This document shows positions 1 through 6,222 of a stretch of DNA of 6,222 nt, one piece after another. The stretch covers positions 1-6,222 of the forward strand of contig QNYN01000069.1 of NCBI GenBank assembly GCA_003973585.1, written 5' to 3'. Position 1 is the first letter of the stretch; each line of letters begins with the position of its first letter. The stretch is from Fusobacteriota bacterium (GTDB lineage: Bacteria; Fusobacteriota; Fusobacteriia; Fusobacteriales; Fusobacteriaceae). The notes below the pieces were generated by a model. It was given only the letters and a program-made list of their open reading frames with translations, did not search any database and had not been told where the DNA came from. The position numbers and the translations under genes are program-made.

Positions 1-891
1 TTGATTTATTTATTGAGTGTAATAACGCTACCTATCATAAAATTACTTATGTTTATAACTAAGATAATCAGTAGAATAATTGGTATAAAAATTAAACAAG
101 AAAATTTAATGATAACAGAAGAAGAAATTATATCTTATATTAATGTAGGAGAAGCAGAAGGAGTCATTGAAGAAGAAGAAAAGCAAATGATTCATTCTAT
201 CATTGAGTTTGGAGATACAACAGCAAGGGAAGTTATGACTCCTAGAACTTCTGTTTTTATGCTAGATGCAGAATCAACAATAGATGAAGTATGGGATGAA
301 ATTATAAAAAGTGGTTATTCAAGAATTCCTGTATATGGTGAAGATTTAGATGAAATTTTAGGTCTATTGTATGTTAAAGATCTTATGATATTTGCAAAGG
401 AAGGGAATACTAATATACCTTTAAAAAATATTTTAAGGGAAGCTTATTTTGTTCCAGACACAAAGTCTATAGTAGAACTTTTAGATGAATTTAGAATTAA
501 GCAAGTTCATATGGCAATTATTTTAGATGAATATGGGGGAACTGTAGGAGTAGTAACTATAGAAGACCTTATAGAAGAGATCATAGGGGAAATTAAAGAC
601 GAATATGATGTACACGAAGAAGATGAAATAGAAAAAATAAAAGAAAATGTTTATAAAGTTGATGCTAGGATAAATGTAGAAGAATTAAATAAAGAATTAG
701 AAATTTGTATTCCTGAATCTGAAAATTATGAGAGTCTTGGAGGGTACGTCCTAGATATATTAGGTAGGATTGCTAATGTTGATGATACAGTAGAATTAGA
801 TGGAATAAAAATGAAAGTTTTAGAAGTAGATAAAACAAGAGTAGTTAAAATATTAATAGAAATAGTAGAGGAAGAAGAATGCAAAGAATAA
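1..891 (+). CDS. CNNM/CorC (HlyC) family CBS-domain membrane protein, 5' partial
   Basis: C-terminal part of a membrane protein of the family annotated as hemolysin C, CorC or CNNM, linked in studied members to divalent cation (Mg2+/Co2+) efflux or homeostasis. Residue numbers count from base 1. A hydrophobic stretch at residues 3-28 is the end of the DUF21/CNNM transmembrane domain. An acidic helical linker follows (E40-K61, containing VGEAEGVIEEEE). The CBS pair spans about 76-200, with the hallmark MTPR at 79-82, SRIPVY at 107-112 and DEYGGT at 176-181 leading into VTIEDL. The C-terminal CorC/HlyC transporter-associated domain is about 213-288, with the typical ESLGGYVLD. Full-length members are usually about 420 residues, so roughly the first 130 are missing. 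The TTG at base 1 is therefore probably an internal Leu codon. The last 13 bases overlap the next gene, suggesting translational coupling. The family is clear; the transported ion is inference. Confidence 0.9.
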   Translation: MIYLLSVITLPIIKLLMFITKIISRIIGIKIKQENLMITEEEIISYINVGEAEGVIEEEEKQMIHSIIEFGDTTAREVMTPRTSVFMLDAESTIDEVWDEIIKSGYSRIPVYGEDLDEILGLLYVKDLMIFAKEGNTNIPLKNILREAYFVPDTKSIVELLDEFRIKQVHMAIILDEYGGTVGVVTIEDLIEEIIGEIKDEYDVHEEDEIEKIKENVYKVDARINVEELNKELEICIPESENYESLGGYVLDILGRIANVDDTVELDGIKMKVLEVDKTRVVKILIEIVEEEECKE

Positions 892-1538
892 AAAAATTAT
901 TTATAACAGGATTATTAACAATTTTACCAGTATTAATAACTTTAAATATATTAACTTGGATATTTAAATTTATTAGTAAATATTTAAGTGGTAATATAAT
1001 GGTTAGGGAAATGACAGCATACCTCCTTAAACATGAGATATACTCAGGGATGACAGCTCAAATTTTAGTTTATACAATGGCTCTTGTTATAATTATAATA
1101 GCTATAATTATAGCAGGTTTAGCAATGAGAAATGTTATTGGGAAGACCATAGCTCAATGGATTGACAAATTATTTTCTAATTTACCAATTATAAAGCCAA
1201 TTTATACAACTATTTTACAGATAAGAGAGATAATGTTAACATCAAATTCCAATTCTTATCAAAAAGTTGTAGTGATAGAATATCCAAGAAAAGGTATTTA
1301 TAGTTTAGGGTTTTTGACTAATAGAGAAAACTATGTTTTCGAAGAAGTTTTAGAAGAAGAAAAATTAATTAATATATTTATGCCTACATCTCCTAATCCT
1401 ACTTCTGGAATGTTTTTAATGGTAAAAGCATCAGAAGTAAGAGAATTAGATATAAAAATTGAAGATGCAATTAAGTTGATTATTTCGGGTGGTGCAATAG
1501 TACCACATACAATAGTTCCACATTCTGAAGAAAATTAG
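879..1538 (+). CDS. DUF502 family integral membrane protein
   Basis: A 219-residue protein of the DUF502 family, whose biochemical role is not established. Two transmembrane segments are visible, at about residues 8-31 (starting GLLTILPVLIT) and 61-84 (a run of Ile/Ala/Val). A soluble C-terminal domain carries the family's signature motifs: LPIIKPIYTT at 102-111, MPTSPNPTSG at 168-177 and ISGGAIVP at 202-209. Length is normal for the family (about 200-220). The ATG lies inside the preceding CBS-protein gene with a 13-base overlap, and the GA-rich stretch just upstream (868-877) can serve as ribosome binding site. The start is supported because the usual short basic N-terminus precedes the first helix. 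The two genes are probably cotranscribed and both products sit in the cytoplasmic membrane. Functional partnership is inferred from position only. Confidence 0.88.
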   Translation: MQRIKKLFITGLLTILPVLITLNILTWIFKFISKYLSGNIMVREMTAYLLKHEIYSGMTAQILVYTMALVIIIIAIIIAGLAMRNVIGKTIAQWIDKLFSNLPIIKPIYTTILQIREIMLTSNSNSYQKVVVIEYPRKGIYSLGFLTNRENYVFEEVLEEEKLINIFMPTSPNPTSGMFLMVKASEVRELDIKIEDAIKLIISGGAIVPHTIVPHSEEN

Positions 1539-1549
1539 GAGTCTAACTA

Positions 1550-2458
1550 ATGAAAAATAATATGTTAATTATAATGTTGTTTATGATTTTAGGGTGTAGT
1601 TCTACAGAAGTTTCTAAGAAAAAGGAACATTATTTAATTAGAGGAATGAATTATAGTAAAACTGGAAATTATACTAAAGCTATTGAAGAATATAAAGAAT
1701 TTTATAAAATTGATAAAAAGGATTTAATTTTACTTAGGGAAATGGGATTAGCATATGCACAATTATCAGAATATTCCCTTGCTGAAAAATATTATTTAGA
1801 AGCTTTAGAGATAGAACCTGAAGATCAACTTACATTAATTAATATTTCTATACTTTATTATAAAATAGGTGATTTTAAAAAAAGTAAAAAATATATTTCT
1901 AAAATTTCTAGTGACAATATGGATTATAGAATATTTTTGTTAAAAGGTTTCATTGCCTTTGACGAAAAGGAGTACGAAGTAGCATATGAAAATTTATCTA
2001 AAGTAATAAACTCAATAAAAGTAGAAGATTATACATTTGTAGAAAAATATGTAGAAGTTTTAAAAGAAACCAAAAGAACAAATGAAATTTATCCATTTAT
2101 TTATAAGGTATATCAAGCACAAAAAAATAATCCTACTGTAGTTATTGATTATTCTAGATTTTTAATAGATATTTTTGGTGATTATGACGGTGCTTTTAAA
2201 GTTCTTAAGGCATATAATGCTAAAGAAAAGAATGATCGTATTATATTAGAATTGGCTGTAAGAAGTTTTGAAGTGGGAAAAATAAAAGATTCAGAAGCAT
2301 ATCTTAGATTATTAACTGATGCATATCTCTATGATGTCAATGTTTTACAATTAAAAAGAGATATAGCTCTAAAAAATAAAAAATATAGTGAAGCAGATAA
2401 ATATACAAAAATACTTGAAAAGGTGAGTGATTTAGATAATGGGAACTATAAGGATTAG
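1550..2458 (+). CDS. TPR-repeat lipoprotein
   Basis: A 302-residue predicted secreted lipoprotein. The N-terminus is a short lipoprotein signal peptide: K2, hydrophobic residues 5-14, then the lipobox I-L-G-C with the lipidated Cys at 16, followed by Ser-Ser, which does not resemble an inner-membrane retention signal. The rest is helical tetratricopeptide repeats. The clearest span about 27-56 (GNYTKAIEEYKEF), 61-92 (AYAQLSEYSLAEKYYLEALEIEP) and 93-121. Degenerate repeats follow, with a last one at about 267-292 (NKKYSEADKYTKILEK). TPRs are protein-binding scaffolds; the partner is unknown and no catalytic residues are visible. The ribosome binding site AGGAG (1537-1541) overlaps the stop codon of the DUF502 gene. 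The 3' end overlaps the Nudix gene by 20 bases. Fold and localisation are well supported, function is not. Confidence 0.85.
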   Translation: MKNNMLIIMLFMILGCSSTEVSKKKEHYLIRGMNYSKTGNYTKAIEEYKEFYKIDKKDLILLREMGLAYAQLSEYSLAEKYYLEALEIEPEDQLTLINISILYYKIGDFKKSKKYISKISSDNMDYRIFLLKGFIAFDEKEYEVAYENLSKVINSIKVEDYTFVEKYVEVLKETKRTNEIYPFIYKVYQAQKNNPTVVIDYSRFLIDIFGDYDGAFKVLKAYNAKEKNDRIILELAVRSFEVGKIKDSEAYLRLLTDAYLYDVNVLQLKRDIALKNKKYSEADKYTKILEKVSDLDNGNYKD

Positions 2459-2879
2459 AGTGTGTGGAATTTTAGAAAAAAATGATGAATTACTTTTGGT
2501 AAAACATACAAAAAATAATAAAGAATACTATCTTTTACCAGGTGGAGGAGTAGACCATGGGGAAGATTTCAAAACAGCACTTAAAAGGGAATTTTTAGAA
2601 GAGTGTAATTTAAATATTCAAGTAGAAGATATGGTCTTTATCTCTGAAGGGATAGCTCCTAATGGAGGGCGTCATATAATAAGTATTTATTTTAAGGTTA
2701 AATATATTGATGGTGATTTAAAAGTAGGAGAAGATGAAGGTAATCTTATTGGTGTTGAATATATTAAAAAGAGTGATTTAGATAAGATAACTTTATATCC
2801 TAATACAAAAAAAGAATTAAAAGAGTATTTTAAAGATAGAAATAGTGGAATAAAATATTTAGGAAATAGATGGGAATAA
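2439..2879 (+). CDS. Nudix hydrolase (MutT-like)
   Basis: A 146-residue single-domain Nudix hydrolase, an Mg2+-dependent cytoplasmic enzyme that cleaves a nucleoside diphosphate linked to another group. The Nudix box lies at residues 36-58: G36, five residues, E42, seven residues, then R50-E51 and E54-E55. The metal-binding glutamates are all present, so it should be active. The Gly normally near the end of the box is Asn57. The N-terminal strand IRVCGILEKNDELLLVKH and the LLPGGGVDHGE turn are typical. The substrate cannot be told: nucleotide sugars, dinucleotides, oxidised dNTPs and ppGpp-type nucleotides are all possible for small Nudix proteins. The start lies inside the TPR gene (20-base overlap), with AAAGGTGAG about 12 bases upstream as ribosome binding site. 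It sits directly before apt and rel, so a nucleotide-housekeeping role is a reasonable inference. Confidence 0.9.
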   Translation: MGTIRIRVCGILEKNDELLLVKHTKNNKEYYLLPGGGVDHGEDFKTALKREFLEECNLNIQVEDMVFISEGIAPNGGRHIISIYFKVKYIDGDLKVGEDEGNLIGVEYIKKSDLDKITLYPNTKKELKEYFKDRNSGIKYLGNRWE

Positions 2880-2900
2880 TTTAGAGTTAATAAAATACAG

Positions 2901-2906
2901 AAGGAG
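2901..2906 (+). promoter_or_regulatory. ribosome binding site of apt
   Basis: AAGGAG lies six bases before the ATG at 2913, a strong Shine-Dalgarno match at near-ideal distance. It fixes the apt start. It sits in the 33-base gap after the Nudix gene, where no terminator hairpin is seen. Confidence 0.8.
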
Positions 2907-2912
2907 AAAAAA

Positions 2913-3425
2913 ATGAATTTAAAAGATTATATAGCTTTAGTAGAAGATTATCCAAAAAAAGGGATAAAATTTAGAGATATTACACCTCTTTTAGGAAATG
3001 GAGAAGCTTTTAGAGAAGCTACAAATCAAATAGTTAGCTATGCAAAAGAAAAAGATATTGATATAGTAGTTGGACCTGAAGCTAGAGGGTTTATCTTTGG
3101 GTGTCCTGTATCTTATTCTTTAGGAGTTGGATTTGCTCCTGTAAGAAAACCTGGGAAGTTACCTAGAGAAACTGTAGAATATGAATATAATTTAGAATAT
3201 GGAACTAATACTTTATGTATGCATAAAGATTCTATAAAGCCTGGACAAAGGGTATTAATTGTAGATGATTTATTAGCAACAGGTGGAACAGTAGAAGCTA
3301 CAGTGAAAATTATAGAAGAATTAGGTGGTATTGTAGTAGGAATGGCTTTTTTAATTGAATTAGAAGGGTTAAATGGAAGAGAGAATTTAAAAAAATATGA
3401 TATTATGACCTTAATGAAATATTAA
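2913..3425 (+). CDS. apt: adenine phosphoribosyltransferase
   Basis: Cytoplasmic purine-salvage enzyme converting adenine and PRPP to AMP and pyrophosphate. At 170 residues it has the standard length of bacterial Apt. The N-terminus shows the Apt-specific start [16 protein letters not shown] (12-27). The core has [11 protein letters not shown] (53-63) and the adenine-site region VRKPGKLP (77-84), then the YEYNLEYG stretch (90-97). The PRPP-binding loop [13 protein letters not shown] is at 114-126, with both acidic residues and the TGGT present. The C-terminus [12 protein letters not shown] matches the usual ending, so the gene is intact. All seven arginines use AGA or AGG, matching the upstream genes. 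The gene lies 40 bases before rel on the same strand, an order seen in many Gram-positive and related bacteria. Confidence 0.97.
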   Translation: MNLKDYIALVEDYPKKGIKFRDITPLLGNGEAFREATNQIVSYAKEKDIDIVVGPEARGFIFGCPVSYSLGVGFAPVRKPGKLPRETVEYEYNLEYGTNTLCMHKDSIKPGQRVLIVDDLLATGGTVEATVKIIEELGGIVVGMAFLIELEGLNGRENLKKYDIMTLMKY

Positions 3426-3451
3426 ATTATAGGATTAAGCTAAATGTTTTT

Positions 3452-3460
3452 AAGGAAGGA
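3452..3460 (+). promoter_or_regulatory. ribosome binding site of rel
   Basis: AAGGAAGGA ends five bases before the ATG at 3466, within the 40-base apt-rel gap. It supports that ATG as the rel start. The gap holds no visible terminator, so rel is probably read from the same transcript as apt. Confidence 0.75.
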
Positions 3461-3465
3461 TTTTT

Positions 3466-5571
3466 ATGGAATATAAATGTTACATAAGTGAAGAATTAAA
3501 AAAGAATAATTTACAAGTGGATGAAGAACTTATTTTTTCTGCCTTTGAATTTGCTATAGAGTCTCATATAGGGCAATATAGAAAATCAGGCGAAGAATAT
3601 ATTATTCATCCTATTGAAGTTGCCAAAATTCTTATAAATATGAAAATGGATACAGAAACTATTACAGCAGGAATCCTTCATGATATTGTAGAAGATACAT
3701 TAATTACAGTAGCTGAAATTGAATATAATTTTGGAAAAGAAATTGCTAAATTAGTCGATGGTGTAACAAAACTTACAAATTTACCAGTAGGTATGAATAA
3801 GCAACCTGAAAATATTAGAAAAATGATCGTTGCCATGGCTAATGATGTTAGGGTAGTTATTATAAAGTTAGCTGATAGACTACATAATATGCGGACTTTA
3901 AAATATATGCCTGAATATAAGCAAAAGAGAATTGCTCAAGAAACCCTTGATGTTTTTGCTCCCCTTGCACACAGGATAGGGATGGCAAAAATAAAGTGGG
4001 AATTAGAAGATCTATGTCTTTACTATTTAGAGCCTCAAATCTATAAAGATTTAGTAAAAATGGTTAATAGTAAAAGAGCAGAAAGGGAACAATATACAGA
4101 AACTATTATAAATCAAATGAAGGATATTCTTCAAGAAAATAATATTGATGGAATTATTTCAGGAAGGGTAAAACATTTTTATAGTATCTATAAAAAAATG
4201 CATGAAAAAGGTAAAAATTTTGAAGAACTATATGATTTAATAGCAGTTCGTGTTTTAGTAGATACTGAAGGTGAATGTTATAATGTTTTAGGACTATTAC
4301 ATAGTAAATGGAAACCTGTTCCTGGAAGATTTAAAGATTATATTGCAGTACCAAAATCTAATGGATACCAATCTATTCATACAACATTAGTAGGACCTGC
4401 AGGAAAATTTGTAGAGATACAAATAAGAACAAAGGATATGCATGCTATTGCTGAAGAAGGAATTGCTGCTCATTGGAATTATAAAGAAAAAAGAAAAAGT
4501 AGTAAATCTGACAGTGTTTATTCGTGGTTAAGACAAATTTTAGAATGGCAAAATGAAGCAGATACTTCTGAAGAATTTATTAAAACAGTAACAGGGGATA
4601 TATTAAATGAAACGGTATTTGTATTTTCTCCTAAAGGTGATGTAGTAGAACTAAAAAAAGGTGCAACACCACTTGATTTTGCTTTTCATATCCATACAGA
4701 AGTAGGGTATAAATGTATAGGAGCCAAAGTTAATGATAAAATTGTTCCTATTGATTATAAATTAAAAAATGGGGATAGAGTAGATATCATTACTTCTAAT
4801 AATTCTAGAGGACCTGGTCGTGACTGGTTAAATATAGTTACTACTCAAAGTGCTAAAAGTAAAATTAGAAGATGGTTTAAAGAAAAAAATTATGATGAAA
4901 ATCTAAAAATGGGGAAAGAAATCCTTGAAAAAGAACTTCAAAAAGCAGGAAGTTCTATAAAACAAATTGAAAACTCTAAAGAAATAAAAGAATATTTAAA
5001 AAAGAATTATTTAAATAATTTTAATGAACTATTGATAAAAATAAGTTTGAAAAAAATAAATGTACCTTTATTTGTAGATCGAATTTTAAAAAGAGAAGAG
5101 AGAATAGAAGAAAAAACTATTAAAGATTATCAAAATGATGCTACTGTATCTAAAAAGAAAACTAGGAAGAAAAATGACTACGGTGTTATTATTAATGGCC
5201 TTGATAATACTGTTATTAGGTTTGCTAGATGCTGTAATCCTCTTCCTGGAGATAAAATAGGTGGATATATTACTTCATATGGAGATATAGGTATTCATAG
5301 ATCAGAGTGTTCAAATTATAAAGCATTAATTAAAAGAGATCCTAATCGTGCTATTGAAGCAGTGTGGGATGAAGAAGTTATAAATAAAAAAATTAATAAA
5401 TATCAATTTAAGTTTACTATTTTTATATCTGAGAAAGAAAATATTCTTTTAGAAGTTGTAAAAATTATTGCAGATCATAAAATTAATTTAAAAGGTGTTA
5501 ATTCAGGACAGAGAAAAAAGGGATCTCATAAAAAATCATTTATAGATGTAACTATTGAAATTAGAGAAAAA
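3466..5571 (+). CDS. rel: bifunctional (p)ppGpp synthetase/hydrolase Rel (RelA/SpoT), C-terminus replaced
   Basis: Long RelA/SpoT homologue controlling the stringent response: it makes (p)ppGpp from ATP and GTP/GDP and also hydrolyses it. Domains in order: HD hydrolase (about 20-150) with H48, H72-D73, E76-D77 and D137-R138, all intact; synthetase (about 230-340) with the GRVKHFYSIYKKM segment at 233-245, RFKD at 288-291 and GYQSIHT from 300; TGS (about 383-443); helical region; conserved-Cys/zinc-finger segment with C589-C590, H611 and C615; start of an ACT domain (about 647-702). RFKD is the RXKD type of bifunctional Rel/SpoT enzymes, not the EXDD of monofunctional RelA, so both activities are expected. 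There is no native stop. At residues 700-702 the frame passes into HemA sequence, leaving ACT cut midway; family members run about 20-30 residues further. The end given is the last codon that could belong to rel. The true C-terminus is lost, probably by a chimeric join. Confidence 0.92.
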
Positions 5572-5574
5572 CTC
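5563..5574. other. probable chimeric junction between rel and hemA
   Basis: The sequence AGAGAAAAACTC encodes Arg-Glu-Lys-Leu. Upstream, everything reads as the Rel ACT domain (SFIDVTIEI). Downstream, everything reads as HemA, where REKL is itself a conserved motif at about residues 17-20 of the family. The purine-rich stretch could have been shared by both parents, so the exact breakpoint cannot be placed within it. Base composition and codon choice change across it. Confidence 0.8.
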
Positions 5575-6222
5575 TCCTACCCTGATGATAAATCTCTTCA
5601 TGGCTGTTTAACAAAACTTAATAATCATGATTCTGTTAATGAAGCGATTTTGATTTCTACTTGTAATAGAATGGAAGTTTTTTGTAGCTGTAGTGATATT
5701 AGCACTGCAACACAGTATATTTTTGAAATTCTAGCAGCTCGTGTTGGAATTAATATTGAGGAGTTAGAGGGTCGTGCTGATGTATTTGATGACAGTTTGG
5801 CCATCCATCACCTCTTTAGTGTTGCCTCGTCTTTAGACTCTATGGTTATTGGTGAAACACAGATTGCAGGACAGTTAAAAGATGCTTTTCGATTTGCATA
5901 TGACAATAAATATTGTGGTCCAAAGTTAGCACGTGCTATGAAAAATGCTTTTAAATGTGCTGCAAAAGTTAGAAATACAACTGATATATCTTCAAAACCT
6001 GTTTCTATGGCAAGTGTGGCAGTGTCAAAACTAAAATCTTTAGAAGATGATATTAAGGGTAAAAAAGCACTTGTCATAGGTGTTGGTGAGATGTCTGAGA
6101 TTACAGCTAAACATCTTGTTTCAGCAGGAGCAGATGTTTACATTATGAATAGAACAATTCATAAGGCTGGTATACTTGCAGAAGCTTGTGGTACGAAAGT
6201 TATGCCTTTTGAAAAACTTTCA
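5563..6222 (+). CDS. hemA: glutamyl-tRNA reductase, partial at both ends
   Basis: First committed enzyme of C5-pathway tetrapyrrole (haem, sirohaem, B12) synthesis: NADPH-dependent reduction of glutamyl-tRNA to glutamate-1-semialdehyde. About 220 residues are visible, roughly half of the usual 420-440. They start at REKLSYP, so the first 16-17 residues (first strand and the SxxHK segment) are missing. The catalytic STCNR motif has its nucleophilic Cys at 5662-5664. The substrate-binding block HHLFSVASSLDS and GETQIAGQLKDAF follows, then FKCAAKVRN, and the start of the NADPH-binding Rossmann domain with VIGVGEM (6079-6099) and MNRT (6148-6159). Wording such as ETQIAGQLKDAF and AFKCAAKVRN strongly recalls Campylobacterota. 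It has no start codon or ribosome binding site of its own and continues Rel in frame. Four of its seven later arginines use CGN codons, unlike the genes upstream. The 3' end lies beyond the window. Confidence 0.9.

Noticed and set aside
1..3. TTG as a real start codon of the CBS-domain protein
   Set aside because: The codon falls in the last part of the DUF21 membrane domain, and no upstream sequence is available to show a ribosome binding site. It is more likely an internal Leu at the window edge.
3426..3465. Possible terminator or riboswitch between apt and rel
   Set aside because: The 40-base gap has no GC-rich stem followed by a T-run and is too short for a purine riboswitch. It contains only the rel ribosome binding site.
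5808..6077. 89-codon open frame on the minus strand
   Set aside because: It lies wholly antisense to the conserved HemA coding region, including its substrate-binding block. Its translation resembles no family I know and I saw no supporting ribosome binding site.
3466..6222. A genuine bifunctional Rel-HemA enzyme
   Set aside because: The ACT domain of Rel and the N-terminal catalytic domain of HemA are both cut inside the fold, there is no linker, and composition changes at the join. A chimeric sequence explains this better.

Overview
The window is a strongly AT-rich stretch with six genes packed on the + strand, and it ends abnormally. From the left edge to about position 5571 it reads as one compact operon-like block from an AT-rich bacterium. 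Arginine is encoded almost only by AGA/AGG, most genes have purine-rich ribosome binding sites, and gaps are 0-40 bases with two gene overlaps. A predicted lipoprotein and the gene set (CBS/CorC membrane protein, DUF502 membrane protein, TPR lipoprotein, Nudix hydrolase, apt, rel) fit a fusobacterium best. A clostridial relative is the main alternative. The taxon is inferred from style and gene content, not from a search.

Layout: 1-891 is the C-terminal part of a CNNM/CorC-type membrane protein (5' end outside the window). 879-1538 is a DUF502 two-helix membrane protein. 1550-2458 is a TPR-repeat lipoprotein. 2439-2879 is a small Nudix hydrolase. 2913-3425 is adenine phosphoribosyltransferase (apt). 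3466 onward is a bifunctional (p)ppGpp synthetase/hydrolase (rel). I see no convincing terminator or internal promoter, and no untranslated stretch longer than 40 bases. Apt (which uses PRPP to make AMP) next to Rel (which makes and destroys ppGpp) is a commonly seen pairing of purine salvage with the stringent response. The first three genes are envelope proteins with no obvious mechanistic link to the last three.

The main oddity is the right end. The rel frame never reaches a stop. Inside its C-terminal ACT domain, at about 5563-5574, the protein changes without a frame break into glutamyl-tRNA reductase (HemA), lacking only about its first 16-17 residues, and runs off the window. The HemA part looks like the Campylobacterota (epsilonproteobacterial) family. 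G+C rises from about 23% (hand count, 5341-5520) to about 41% (5761-5940), and CGN arginine codons become frequent. Both proteins are cut mid-domain at a short purine-rich stretch that encodes Arg-Glu-Lys, a motif native to HemA. The simplest reading is a chimeric join of two genomes, for example a metagenome assembly error at microhomology, and not a true Rel-HemA fusion. I found no mobile element, CRISPR array, tRNA/rRNA or novel defence-type system.
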